Assembly: GCA_963803125.1 (NCBI GenBank)
Contig: CAWDLR010000004.1
Span: forward strand, 558,001-622,000
Source of the DNA: G963675935 sp963803125
Lineage (GTDB): Bacteria; Planctomycetota; Planctomycetia; Pirellulales; Thermoguttaceae
Direction of reading: 5' to 3'
Length of the DNA stretch: 64,000 nt
The translations under genes were made by a program, and so were the position numbers. Below are positions 41,444-51,774 of the stretch, piece by piece. Positions within the stretch are counted from its first letter, which is position 1. Each line of letters starts with the position of its first letter. Under the pieces are notes generated by a model. That model had not been told where the DNA came from. It did no database searches and worked only from the letters and a program-made list of their open reading frames with translations.

Positions 41444-42401
41444 TTACGTTGCTGAATGCTGCTGCGGATCGGCGCAGTTGGGGTCGAGCGAGACGACCGG
41501 CAGCGGCGGGACGGAAGCGGCGGCGGGGGACCAGGCTTGCACCTGGTTGCGGCCGGCCTTCTTGGCGTGGTAGAGGGCGTTGTCGGCGTGACGCATCAGC
41601 GCACCAAGCGAAGAGACGCCTTCCGAATCGGCCACGCCGAAACTGGCTGTGACCGAAATCATTTCCTGCCGCACGGCGATGCAGGTCTTGGCGATTTCGC
41701 GGCGGCATCGCTCGGCGAGGTTGGCGGCCGCGGCGGCGTTCTCGTTGGGGATCACGATCGCCAGTTCATCGCCGCCGAATCGCGCCGGCAAGTCGTTTTC
41801 GCGGCATTGGCCGGCCAACACGCCGCCAAGCTGCTGCAGGATCTTGTCGCCCACCTGGTGGCCGAAACGATCGTTGATGCCTTTGAAATTGTCGATGTCG
41901 GCCATGACGAACGACAGCCGGCCGCCGTGCCGCTCGATGCGGGCCCATTCCTGCTGCAAACGCTCCATCAGCGCGCGGCGGTTGGGCAAACCGGTCAACG
42001 GATCGATGTGGGCGTGCTCGAAGAGCAGGTCCTGCAAATGCTTGGTCCGCAAGGCCGCGCGAACGCGGGCACGCAGCTCGAAGGCGTCGAACGGCTTGGT
42101 GACGTAATCCACCGCTCCCAAATCCAGCCCGGCGATCTTGTCCTCGGGCGTCGTCGACCCGGAGAGGAAGAGGACGGGAATCATGCAAAGTTCGGGATCG
42201 GCCTTCAGACTCCGGCAGACGTCGAAACCGGACATGTCGGGCATGTCGAGATCGAGCAGGATCAGGTCGGGTTGCTCGTCGCGGGCGGCCTTCAGGCCGG
42301 GGACTCCGTCTTGCGCAGACGATCTCCAATCCTTCCTTGCTCAACCGCGTTCTGGCGACCTCCAAGGCGTCGGGATCGTCGTCGATGATCAGAACCTTCA
42401 T
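41444..42401 (-). pseudogene. Response regulator with GGDEF domain, frameshifted
   Basis: A receiver (VLIIDDDPDALEVARTRL, phospho-Asp in LILLDLDMPDM, Lys in YVTKPFD) is followed by a diguanylate cyclase domain (DPLTGLPNRRALMERL, ADIDNFKGINDRFGH, RFGGDEL). An RxxD I-site (REND) lies five residues before the GGDEL motif. It should make c-di-GMP on phosphorylation. The frame is broken at about 42312: the first 30 codons lie one base out of register with the rest, so one base is extra near the CTTGCG stretch. The ATG overlaps the stop of the histidine kinase gene (ATGA), so the two are co-translated and probably form a kinase-regulator pair. Confidence 0.85.
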
Positions 42402-45400
42402 GGTGCAGTTCTCTCTGCTAGGGCATGGGGTGCGTATCCACGTTGGATGGCCAGGCACATTGCCGCGATCTCGTCGATGGCGGCTTTGGCAGCGTCGCTG
42501 TCATGGGCCTTGCAGGCGTCCTCCAGTTTCTTGCTCGTCTCGGTCAGGAGCGGATAGCCGTACGAGCCGCCGGCGCCCTTCAAGCGGTGTGCCAGGCGTT
42601 GAAGATCCTCGCAGCGAGCGCCGGTGCAGGCCCGCTGCATCGCGGCAATCTGGGCGTCGAGCCGCCCGACGAAGTCGCCGAGGATCATCGCCATCTCCGG
42701 GTCGTCGCGAAAGGCGGAGAGCATCACGTCACCTTGGGCCAGGGAATCCTCGGGCTGCGGCGGGAGTGGCACTCTCGGCTTTGCCGCCGGGCTGAGGGAA
42801 GCGGAATCGCCGCCGCCGTCGCGATCGGGCCGCGTGCCCTCGGCCGGCGGCTTCCGTCCATAGGCGATCAACGCCTGAATCAGCCGCGCGCGATCGATCG
42901 GCTTGGCCAGGTGTTCGTTGCAGCCGGCCTGTTTGCAGCGGTCTCCATCGTCCGACATGGCATTTGCGGTCAAGGCGAGAATCGGCCGGGTATAATCGCG
43001 GCCGCGGAGCAGCCGGGTCGCCTCGTAGCCGTCCATGTGCGGCATGTTCATATCCATGAGGATAACGTCGAAGGTCTCCGCCTGGGTTGCGGCGACCGCC
43101 TGTTGACCATTTTCGACGCACTGGACTTCAGCCCCGGCCCGACACAAGACATCTCGCACAAATTCGCGATTGTCGTAGCCGTCTTCGGCCAGGAGGACTC
43201 GCATTGCTTGGAGCGGAAACGAGGGATGGTCGGCGGCGCCTCGCACCGCTTCTCCGGGCCGCTCGATCATGCGGGCATTTTCCGGGCTGCCGGTGGGAAT
43301 GACCATTGTGAACGTGCTGCCGCGGCCCCAGACGCTGGCCGCAGTCAACTGCCCGCCGAGCAACTGCACGATCTGCCGCGAGATCGTCAATCCCAAGCCG
43401 GTGCCACTAGCATCGGTGCTGGTGGTGACTCCTTGGGAGAAGGGCTGAAACAGTGTGGGCAGGGCTTCTGCACGAATGCCGATTCCGCTATCGCTCACCT
43501 CGATCTGCACCGCCGGCTGGTCTCCGCAGGATCGGGGCAGGAAGGAAGCCGCGATCCGCACGCCCCCTTTTTCGGTGAACTTGATCGCGTTGCCGACCAG
43601 GTTGACGATGGCCTGCCGCAGCCGAGTGCCATCGCTGAGGATGGTTTCCGGCATCGGACCGGCGTAGTCGAGCGACAGCGAGATTCCGCGCTGCACGGCG
43701 CGGGCGCATGGCGCTGGCCACCTCGGCCAAGAGCGACACGATATTACAACTTTGCATGTCGAGCGCGAGCTTGCCGGCGTCGATTTTCGACAGGTCAAGG
43801 ACGTCGTTAACCAGCGCCAGCAGTCGCTCACCGTTTCTGCGGATCACGGCGGCGTAGTTGTTCTGGCTGCTGGCGTTGACCTTTGGGTCCATCAGCAGAT
43901 CGGCGTAGCCGAGGATGGCCGTCATGGGAGTGCGAATCTCGTGGCTCATGCTGGCCATGAAGCGGCTCTTGGCCTGATTGGCGGCCTCGGCCTGGCGTCT
44001 TGCCTTTACCAGTTCACTAACGTCGATGACGTTCAGCAACACGCCGTCATAGCTGTTGTTTCGATAGATGGGCTGCATGCGCAGAATGACTTCCGCGCCG
44101 CCGATGGCGCGCTGGAGCACGAGCGGGCGCGAGCCGATCTGCGTTCGGAATTGGTCAATCTGACGGAGGATGTGGTCGAGAGCTCTGCCCTCGTGCATCG
44201 CGCTAAGCGGCTTGCCAATGATCTCTTCCCGCGACTTGCCGACAAAATGGCATAGGAACTCGTTGACTTCCACGATCACGTTGCCAGCATCAGCGAAGAC
44301 CACTCCCTCGTCCATTTCCGAAATCATGGCGAAGAGTTTGGCGTTCTCCCGCGCTATGATATCCGCCGCGTTGTTTTCCATGATGACTCGCGACGTCATT
44401 TCCGCCGTGCCCAGCAAGAACGCATCATCCTCTTCGGAAATGGCGTGTTTGGCGAACATGGCGAAAACGCCGGCGGGATTGCCGTTGCCATCGCGGAGTT
44501 TGTAGCCTGCAAATGATACCAGGCCGAGATCCTTCGCCCATTGGTGATCGTGTACTCGCGGATCGGTGGTGACCTCGTTCGTCAGGAACTTGTTGTCCTC
44601 GCCGCTGGCAATTCGACCGATTTTGTAGCAGCCGAGCGGCACGCGACGATGGTCGCCGTTGACGTGACAATAGCGGCCGGAGCTTGCCATCAGGCGCAGG
44701 CACGTGTCGCGATTGCGGCAGATATGCGGCCCCTCCGTCACCGCGGCATGGATGCAGCCGTTGTTGCAGAGGTCGCCGGGGCCAACGACCCAGATGCGGC
44801 AGAAGTCGAGCTGCAACAGATCGACGGCCGTTTGCGTGATCTTCTTGAGTTTTCCCTGCAGGTCGCCCGGCGCGAGCAGGTCTGCTTGCAGCCGGTTCAC
44901 TCCCTCCAACCGTTTCAGCAGCCGCGTTTGCCGCTGTTCCGCCCGCTTCCGCTCGGAGATATCGCGGGCGATGCCCTGGATGGCGACGGTCTCGCCCAGT
45001 TCATCGGGCAGTCCGCTGATGGTCAACTCGCTCCAGACGGTCGAGCCGTCTCGGCGGAGCAATTCCAATTCCAGGGTTTTGGTCTCGACGCGCTGGGTGG
45101 TGTAGGCCTCGGTGGTCACGGCCTTCAGTACTTTGAGAAAGACGGCCAGGGAAGAGGGGGGCGTGATGTCGGCGATCGTCAGCCGCCCGCTTTCATCCCA
45201 TTGGCGTCCCAGCATTTGCTGCATGGAGGGACTCATGTAGCTGAAGCGGCCGGAAAAGTCCATGGTCCAAACCACGTCGCTGACGTTCTCGGCGAAGAGC
45301 CGCAGCCGCCTCTCGCCGGCGCAGCGCCTCTTGCGTCCGCTTTTGCTCGCTGATGTCGCGGACCGTCCCCTGCAAAAACAACCTGCCCTCCAGTTCCATC

Positions 45401-46786
45401 CTGGTCAGCGTGACGACCGAGAAGAACTCAGTCCCGTCTACCCGTTTGTGTTTCCACTGAAAGACGTGCGAGCCCTGCTGCAGGGCGACAGCCATCATCT
45501 CCTGTGCTTTTTCGCTCGACAGCCTGCCATCGGGCTGATACTCGGGCGAAAAGCTGGCAGGGTCACGGGATAGGAAGTCGTTTTCATTCTCACAGCCAAA
45601 AAGCGCCAGCGCGGCCGCATTCCCGCTAAGGAACTCTCCTTCAGGCGTTGACAGCATGACGGCATCGCTCGACAGATCGCACAGGATTCTGTACTTCGTC
45701 TGACTTGTCTGCAGCGTTGACTCGGCTTGCTTCTTATCGGCGATCTCCTTTTCCAGCTGCCGGTGCGTTTCCATCAGTTGAGCGGCAAGCTGCTTGGTTT
45801 CTGCGTCTCGCCTAGTAATCCCCTTCAAATAGGCCGCCAACAGCGCGGTCAACAGCAGGCCGGCCGCCGCGGCGCCCCACGGATACCAGGTGGTTCTTGC
45901 AGCAACGAACTGCGGCACGGCGACGCAGGTGACCGTCCAGCGGCGTCCCGCCGCGTCCAATGTCTCCCTCCAGCGAAATCCGTTGTCGCCGTCGCGCGAC
46001 AAACCGCTCGGGTCGCTGTCGGGGGGCCGCAACCGCGATCGGTGGTAGTAGAGCGAGCATTCGGCGGTCGGGTCCGTGCTGTCGGCAATCCAGAATGTCA
46101 ATACCGGCCGGCATCAGCGTGCTGATCGCCTCTTCCACCAGCCGCCTGGGACTTAGCACGCCGACGACGAAACCGCGCAGGTGCTTGCGCCGTCTCTGCA
46201 CCGTGTCGAGCGCGACATTTTTCTGGTAAATCGCAATGCAGAGCTTCACCTCCGCGCGCTTGCCCAGCCCGGCCGCCGCCGGAATTCGGCCGGTGAGCAT
46301 CGGCTCCGCAAGATCGCAGGCGCGGCAGAGCGCCTCGCGGCAGGCCGTGTCGGCCGCCAAGTTCGATCCAATCGCCGCCGCTCGACCGTTGCGAGACTTG
46401 CCGAACAAGACCGGAATGCGTGCGGCCGGTTGCCGCGGATCGGTCCCGGCCGCCCACTGCACCGCCAAGATGCCGGGGTGGTTTTCGATCACCGACGCCG
46501 CAAACGCGCGAAATGCTCTGTCGCGCACCTCGTCAGAAGCGACGTAGAACGAGCGCAGCGACTTGATCACCAGCAATTCAGTCTCCAGAGCATCGCGCAC
46601 AGCGAGAACATGGTCTTGGCTGGCTTGCTCGAATTGCCGCCGGGCGAAGCGGTATTCGCTCGATCGAAGCAAGGTGAACAACGCTGCGGATAGAACGAGG
46701 CCGGCCAAGATCACCACCGGCGGAACGACGTACCGCCGGCGGCTTCGATCCACAGGGGACGCCGTCGCTTTCGCTTGGTTGTTCAT
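42398..46786 (-). pseudogene. Hybrid histidine kinase (CHASE-PAS-PAS-GAF-PAS-HisKA-HATPase-REC-Hpt), frameshifted
   Basis: About 1460 codons when joined across three one-base breaks (extra base near 46093, 45306-45309 and 43702-43704). From the start: membrane segment VVPPVVILAGLVLSAALFTL, a CHASE domain, a second membrane segment (WGAAAAGLLLTALLAAYL) and PAS domains (YRILCDLSSDAVML; VVWTMDFSGRFSYMS). A cysteine-rich GAF domain (LCNNGC, HICRNRDTC, RYC, LGCYKIG) and another PAS follow. The kinase has phospho-His in MSHEIRTPM and GTGLGLTIS in the ATPase domain. The receiver (phospho-Asp in VILMDMNMP) and the Hpt domain (AHRLKGAGGS) end the protein. It should sense an external ligand and phosphorylate the GGDEF regulator encoded next. 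Three indels in one gene may mean decay, but assembly error is possible. Confidence 0.85.
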
Positions 46787-47340
46787 CAAGTGAACCTCAC
46801 AGGGGCCGTCCCGCTGAGCTGCACCGTCCGGCGGCCAGAGTCCGTTGCCGACGACGGCCGCAGGGGCGAAAGCAGGAGCCTGTAAGAACATAGGTTTTTC
46901 GGTCGGTTTTCCCGATACGCGCGAATCGGAAACCGATCCGCGGGTAGACTTTTCCGCAGTTGCCGAGGCCGCGCAATCCGAATAAAGCGAAAAGCTGAAC
47001 CGGCTCCCCTTCTGCCTGCTGGGGCGACAGTTGTGCCGGCGCTGGGGTGGCTCCAAGGGCGGCGGCGCACTGCCCTCTCACCCTCATCGCCTGCGACGGT
47101 GCTTCATGCTGAGCCACTCGTTTGCGAAGAGGCAGACGCAAGTTCCGCCGCAAAGCCCGCAGCCTGTTTAGCCCTCGTTATCCGATCCGACGGCGGAGTA
47201 CCCCGTTCTCTTTGTGCGGATTTTGCCAAGAGGATGACAACTAGTTGTCACCGCCGCGAACTAGCCTGTTTCCTGGATGTTCTCATGCGTCGATCGCTTT
47301 CTGAGCGGGGACTCGTCTTGCGCTGGGGCTCGGGTGGGAA
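46787..47340. other. Gene-free divergent spacer
   Basis: The 554 bases between the kinase and the orphan gene contain no supported gene. A perfect 16-base palindrome, TGACAACTAGTTGTCA, lies at 47235-47250, 90 bases before the orphan gene, and could be an operator. Confidence 0.5.
47235..47250. promoter_or_regulatory. Perfect 16-bp palindrome, possible operator
   Basis: TGACAACTAGTTGTCA upstream of the orphan gene at 47341. It is AT-richer and shorter than the palindromic elements elsewhere and looks more like a dimeric repressor site. No second copy or regulator gene was found. Confidence 0.35.
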
Positions 47341-48057
47341 ATGGATTCGACCCAGGGCGCTGCGTTGCCGCCGTTGGCGTGGTGGCCGTGGACCGCCCGG
47401 AGTCGTGCGACGGTAGCCTTTCTGCCGGGCGAACGCAGGGCCGCCGAACGCGTCGCGCAACGGTTGTTTGGCCGGGCGCTGCGGCCTCGCGAATACGCCG
47501 GCCTGGCCGGAGCCCCCGACGGCGGCCAGGTGCAGGTCGGAGCGTCGGACGGAAGGCTCTATCTCGAACTTGGCGACCCGCTGGCCCATGCTTACTGCGG
47601 CTACTATTATCTGTATGGTCGAGGGGCCGTCATCGTATTGTTGAACGACGGTTTTCGCATTCATCTCCAGGCGATGCGGCGGCGGGGGCTTGGCTTGCAG
47701 GTGTTCTACCGCCAAGTACGCAACGCCGTGACCCGCGGCGTCGCTTGCATCGAAGCGTTGGCCGGACGGCGCCGCGATGAAAACGGCTATTACACCTGGC
47801 CGCGATACGGCTTCGATTGCCCTTTGCCGGCTGTGATCCGGCGTCGGCTGCCCGTCGGCTTGGAAGACGCTCGCACCCTGTTGGACGCGATGTCTTGCGA
47901 GAAGGGACGCCAGTGGTGGCGGCAACAGGGCGCGGCCGTTCGCGTGCGGTTCGATCTTACGCCCGGCAGCCGCTCGCGGCAGACGCTTGCGGAGTACATC
48001 CGCGCACGAGTCGGCGCGGATTTGCTCATGGCGGATCCCGTCGGCGGCACTTTCTGA
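47341..48057 (+). CDS. Hypothetical protein
   Basis: A 238-residue protein with a Trp-rich start (LAWWPWTAR), then a compact region with DPLAHAYCGYYYLYGRGAVI and FRIHLQAMRRRGLGLQVFYR. There are only three cysteines and no signal peptide or membrane segment, so it is probably cytoplasmic. Codon usage and the amino-acid mix look coding. No domain is recognised. It lies divergent from the kinase gene and 118 bases upstream of glgP. A GGTGGGAA tract precedes the ATG. Confidence 0.6.
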   Translation: MDSTQGAALPPLAWWPWTARSRATVAFLPGERRAAERVAQRLFGRALRPREYAGLAGAPDGGQVQVGASDGRLYLELGDPLAHAYCGYYYLYGRGAVIVLLNDGFRIHLQAMRRRGLGLQVFYRQVRNAVTRGVACIEALAGRRRDENGYYTWPRYGFDCPLPAVIRRRLPVGLEDARTLLDAMSCEKGRQWWRQQGAAVRVRFDLTPGSRSRQTLAEYIRARVGADLLMADPVGGTF

Positions 48058-48175
48058 TTCATGGCCCGCTTCGCTAGCGCAGGCAGCGAAGTGGGGTCGC
48101 TAGTTCGTGGGCGTGCGGCTATAATTCGGTGTTTCGATCCGAGGCAAGTCTTCTTTCCACAGTGGAAGGTCCGAT

Positions 48176-50374
48176 ATGAGTCTGGTCAACACCCCCGCCG
48201 CCCGCCCGCCGCAAAAGCCCGCGGCGTTTGGACTTACGGCAGAAACCCAGTACGACAAGTGCGTCGCCTTGGCGCGGAATTTGTGGTGGAGCTGGCATGC
48301 CGACGTGGTGAATCTCTTTCGCGATCTCGATCCGATCCGCTGGCGGCAGCTCGATCACAACCCCATCGCCCTGCTATCGGAATTCACCCCCGAGCGGCTC
48401 GAGATGCGGGCGGCCGAACTGGTGCTCTACAGCCGCATCAACCAGGCGTATCGCCGACTGAAGGAATACCTGGCGGAGACGCCGCAATGGGGTCGTACCC
48501 ACGCCGGCGTGCTCGGCTCGAAACCGGTGGCCTACTTCTCGCTCGAGTTCGGCGTCCACGAATCGGTTCCGATCTACTCCGGCGGCCTGGGCGTGCTCTC
48601 CGGCGACCACGTCAAGAGCGCCAGCGGGCTGGGCGTGCCGCTTGTGGCCGTGGGACTCTTCTACGACCAGGGCTATTTCAAACAGCACCTGGACATCAAC
48701 GGCTGGCAGAACGAGGAGTATCTCGATACGAAAGTCGAGAACCTGCCGATGGAGCCGGCCTTGGGCGCCGACGGCAAGCCGATCACCGTCCGCATCGATA
48801 CCCGCAACGGCAAACTGCTGGCCAAAGTCTGGCTGATGCACGTCGGCAGGGTGCGGCTCTACCTGTTGGATTGCGACGTGCCCAGCAACAATCCCGAGGA
48901 CCGGCAGTTGACCTCGCGGCTCTACGGCGGCGACAACCGCACGCGAGTTCGCCAGGAGATGGTGGCCGGCGTCGGCGGCATGCGCACGCTGCGGGCCTTG
49001 GGCATTACGCCGGGCGTCTATCACCTCAACGAAGGCCACAGCGCCTTCGCCACGCTGGAAGCCATCCGCACGCTGATGAAGGACGACGGCCTGAGCTTCG
49101 ACACCGCGCTGCGCGAGGTGGCCCAGCGAACCGTCTTCACCACGCACACGCCCGTGCCCGCCGGCCACGATCGCTTCGACCGCGGCCTGATCGAAGAGCA
49201 CCTCGGCCCTTTGCGCGACGAACTGGGCATCTCGACCGAGCAGTTGATGGGCCTGGGGCGGGTCGAGCCGCAAAACGAGTACGAGACCTTCTGCATGACC
49301 GTCCTCGGCCTGAAACTCTCCCGCCGCGCCAACGCCGTCAGCAATCTGCACGGCCACGTCACCCGCCGGATGTGGGCGCATCTCTGGCCGTGGCGGGTGG
49401 AAGAGGAGATTCCCATCGGGCACATCACCAACGGCGTGCACATCCAGAGTTGGCTCGCCTGGCAGATGCAGCAGCTCTTCGATCGCTATTTCCCGGCCAA
49501 TTGGATGCGGCGGATGGGCGAGCCCGACGTCTGGCAAGGCATCCACGACATCGATCCCGGCGAGTTGTGGGAATCGCACTACGCCCTGAAGAATTTGCTG
49601 CTGGCCTTCGTTCGCCGGCGGGTCAGCCGGCAATGCCGCCGCCGCGGCGAGAGCGACGACGCCGTCGAGGCCGCGCGGAACATCCTCGACCCCAACGTGC
49701 TGACGATCGGTTTTGCCCGCCGTTTCGCCACCTACAAGCGGGCGGCAATGATACTCAGCGACCTCGATCGCCTGGCGGCGATGGTCAACCACCCCGATCG
49801 GCCGATGCAGATGATCTTCGCCGGCAAGGCCCATCCGGCCGACGAGCCGGGCAAGCAGTTGATCCAGCGGATCGCCAACTTGCGCCGCGATCCGCGCTTC
49901 GCCGGCCGCATCGCCTTCGTCGAGGATTACGACATCAACGTCTGCCGCCACCTGATCCAGGGCGTCGACGTCTGGCTGAACAACCCCCGCCGCCCGCTGG
50001 AGGCCTCCGGCACCAGCGGCCAAAAAGCGGTGCTCAACGGAGCGCTCAACCTCTCGATCCTCGACGGCTGGTGGGCCGAAGCCTACGACGGCAGCAACGG
50101 CTTCGCCATCGGCCACGGCACGTCGCACGTCGACGACCGCGTGACCGACGCCCGCGATTCCGCCGACCTGTACCGCGTGCTCAACGAAGAGGTGATCCCT
50201 TTGTATTACGACCGCGACATCGACGGCCTGCCACGGCACTGGATCAAGCGGATGATGAACTCGATCAGCTCGCTGGCCTGGCGGTTCAGCGCCGACCGCA
50301 TGGTGGCCGACTACGTCCGCCGCTGCTATCTGCCCGCCTCGGGCGGGCTGAGTTGCGAGATGGACGTGAGATAG
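48176..50374 (+). CDS. glgP: Alpha-glucan (glycogen) phosphorylase
   Basis: A 732-residue GT35 enzyme of the short alpha-glucan phosphorylase type, releasing glucose-1-phosphate from glycogen or maltodextrin. N-terminal DUF3417-like part: ALARNLWWSWHADVVNLFR. It then has YFSLEFGVHESVPIYSGGLG, FTTHTPVPAGHDRF, HITNGVHIQSWLAW, and the PLP-lysine segment EASGTSGQKAVLNGALNLSI. The length fits the family. GGAAGG stands eight bases before the ATG and a TATAAT lies at 48120-48125. It appears to be transcribed alone. Confidence 0.95.
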   Translation: MSLVNTPAARPPQKPAAFGLTAETQYDKCVALARNLWWSWHADVVNLFRDLDPIRWRQLDHNPIALLSEFTPERLEMRAAELVLYSRINQAYRRLKEYLAETPQWGRTHAGVLGSKPVAYFSLEFGVHESVPIYSGGLGVLSGDHVKSASGLGVPLVAVGLFYDQGYFKQHLDINGWQNEEYLDTKVENLPMEPALGADGKPITVRIDTRNGKLLAKVWLMHVGRVRLYLLDCDVPSNNPEDRQLTSRLYGGDNRTRVRQEMVAGVGGMRTLRALGITPGVYHLNEGHSAFATLEAIRTLMKDDGLSFDTALREVAQRTVFTTHTPVPAGHDRFDRGLIEEHLGPLRDELGISTEQLMGLGRVEPQNEYETFCMTVLGLKLSRRANAVSNLHGHVTRRMWAHLWPWRVEEEIPIGHITNGVHIQSWLAWQMQQLFDRYFPANWMRRMGEPDVWQGIHDIDPGELWESHYALKNLLLAFVRRRVSRQCRRRGESDDAVEAARNILDPNVLTIGFARRFATYKRAAMILSDLDRLAAMVNHPDRPMQMIFAGKAHPADEPGKQLIQRIANLRRDPRFAGRIAFVEDYDINVCRHLIQGVDVWLNNPRRPLEASGTSGQKAVLNGALNLSILDGWWAEAYDGSNGFAIGHGTSHVDDRVTDARDSADLYRVLNEEVIPLYYDRDIDGLPRHWIKRMMNSISSLAWRFSADRMVADYVRRCYLPASGGLSCEMDVR

Positions 50375-50384
50375 CACACCATTT

Positions 50385-50490
50385 AGCCGCCGCGTCCTCG
50401 CGGCGCGGACATTTCCCCAAACCGCTTGCGGGTTTCGCAACGAACCATCACAAAGGCCCCGTCGCCGCGCGGACGTGGCGGCCGAACCTC
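50385..50490. repeat. Degraded GTTTAGCC-type element and a GCTTGCGG-type hairpin
   Basis: Starts CATTTAGCCGCCGCGTCCTC, a mutated form of the arm at 1413, and ends near GCGGACGTGGCGGCCGAAC. Inside it, AACCGCTTGCGGGTTTCGCA recurs at about 51110-51130 before the zinc-ribbon gene and faintly at 61451. Confidence 0.6.
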
Positions 50491-50509
50491 CATCACATAA
50501 CTGTCTTCC

Positions 50510-51094
50510 ATGAACGTCTTTGTCGTCATCGGCCATCAAAACCAGGGAAGCTTCTGCCACGCGATTGCCGCGGCGGCGGTCGAGGAACTCGAAGCGGCGG
50601 GCCACGAGGTCGTCTACCACGATCTCTACGCCGAGAAGTTCGATCCGATCCTGCCGCAGGAAGAGATTCCGCGCGAGGCCGATCTCGATCCGGTCGTCGC
50701 CCGGCATTGCCGCGAGCTGGCGGCGGCCGACGGCTACATTGTCGTGCATCCCAACTGGTGGGCGATGCCGCCGGCGATCCTCAAGGGCTGGCTCGACCGC
50801 GTTTGGCGGCAGGGGGTCGTCTATCGCTTCGGCGACGCCGGCGTCGAAACGCTGCTGACCGGCCGCCGGGCGGTCGTCTTCACCACCTCGAACACCCCCC
50901 GCGACGACGAACTGCGGCTCTACGGTGATCCGCTGGAGAACCTGTGGAAGGCGTGCGTCTTCGGCATGTGCGGCATCGAGGATTTCACCCGCCGCAACTT
51001 CGAGCCGATCATCCTCAGCACGCCCGAGCAGCGTGCCGAGTGGCTCGCCGAGGTCCGCCGCATCGTCCGCGCGAGTTTTTCCAACAGTCGCTGA
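50510..51094 (+). CDS. NAD(P)H dehydrogenase, flavodoxin-like fold
   Basis: A 194-residue cytoplasmic flavoprotein of the KefF/MdaB quinone-reductase type. It begins MNVFVVIGHQNQGSF with the FMN phosphate loop, and has IVVHPNWWAMPPAILKGWLD, the typical active-site helix, and FTTSNTPRDDELRLYGDPLE. It probably reduces quinones or related compounds with NAD(P)H. There is no clear Shine-Dalgarno sequence before the ATG. The zinc-ribbon gene follows on the same strand after 44 bases. Confidence 0.88.
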   Translation: MNVFVVIGHQNQGSFCHAIAAAAVEELEAAGHEVVYHDLYAEKFDPILPQEEIPREADLDPVVARHCRELAAADGYIVVHPNWWAMPPAILKGWLDRVWRQGVVYRFGDAGVETLLTGRRAVVFTTSNTPRDDELRLYGDPLENLWKACVFGMCGIEDFTRRNFEPIILSTPEQRAEWLAEVRRIVRASFSNSR

Positions 51095-51138
51095 AAGGCT
51101 CCCCCTAACCGCTTGCGGTTTCGCATCAACACATCCCT

Positions 51139-51459
51139 ATGAGTCGTCATCTCGAAGATACCGACGATTGGGACAAAGGCTGCAACTGCCACCGTTGCGG
51201 CTGCGGCGGAAGCGATGGTCCAGACGATTGGAACGACGGCGGCGATGACGCGGACGACTGGAGCGACGACGGCGACGACGCTTCGAGCATTCCCTGCCCC
51301 TACTGTGGCCAGGAAGTCTACGAGGACTCGCCGCGTTGTCCGCATTGCGGCCGCTACATCTCGGAAGAAGACGCCCCGCCGCGGCGTCTGCCCTGGTGGA
51401 TCGTTCTCGGCGTCGTACTCTGCCTCTGCGCGATCGTGGTGTGGATCATCGGCTTCTAA
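51139..51459 (+). CDS. Small zinc-ribbon protein with C-terminal membrane anchor
   Basis: A 106-residue protein. Cysteines near the start (CNCHRCGCGG) are followed by a very acidic Asp/Trp stretch (residues 27-48). A zinc ribbon CPYCGQEVYEDSPRCPHCGR comes next and the C-terminus is one membrane segment (LPWWIVLGVVLCLCAIVVWI). It is probably tail-anchored, with the metal-binding part in the cytoplasm. The function is unknown. No strong ribosome binding site is visible. Confidence 0.75.
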   Translation: MSRHLEDTDDWDKGCNCHRCGCGGSDGPDDWNDGGDDADDWSDDGDDASSIPCPYCGQEVYEDSPRCPHCGRYISEEDAPPRRLPWWIVLGVVLCLCAIVVWIIGF

Positions 51460-51489
51460 CGGTCACGACGCGGAGGATGATCGGCACGG

Positions 51490-51519
51490 TTGCTCACGCT
51501 GTTGGGTCGGGACTATAAT
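51490..51519 (+). promoter_or_regulatory. Promoter for the toxin-antitoxin pair
   Basis: TTGCTC at 51490-51495 and a perfect TATAAT at 51514-51519, spaced by 18 bases, stand 40 bases before the antitoxin start. Confidence 0.5.
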
Positions 51520-51558
51520 GGGAGTAGGTCAACTCCTTGCCAGACGGGAGGATTGTCC

Positions 51559-51774
51559 GTGACTACAGCACTTCAAGACGCGTTTGACAAGGCCGCGGCA
51601 TTGTCGCCAGAGCGGCAGGAAGCGCTCGCAGCGATATTGTTGGAGGAGATCGCCGTCGACGATTGCTGGCAGCGGTCGTTTGCCAGTTCTCAGGACGCTC
51701 TCTCCAAGCTCGCGGCGGAGGCGCTAGACGAAGACGCGAAGGGCCGCACCCTGGACATGGACCAGTCCTTATGA
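51559..51774 (+). CDS. Putative antitoxin of a type II toxin-antitoxin pair
   Basis: A 71-residue acidic protein (TTALQDAFDKAAALSPERQE...EALDEDAKGRTLDMDQSL). It has helix-rich composition and a C-terminal acidic tail, as in many RelE/ParE antitoxins. GTG 51559 is chosen because GGGAGG precedes it by seven bases. The stop overlaps the toxin start (ATGA), typical of such pairs. The antitoxin family itself is not recognised, and the call depends on its neighbour. Confidence 0.72.
   Translation: MTTALQDAFDKAAALSPERQEALAAILLEEIAVDDCWQRSFASSQDALSKLAAEALDEDAKGRTLDMDQSL

Noticed and set aside
48374..50749. Long minus-strand open frame opposite glgP
   Set aside because: Composition is typical of an antisense shadow and there is no ribosome site or domain.
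48061..50928. Very long plus-strand open frame through glgP
   Set aside because: It is Arg/Pro-rich, has no motifs and overlaps the glgP frame completely; long alternative frames are common at this GC content.
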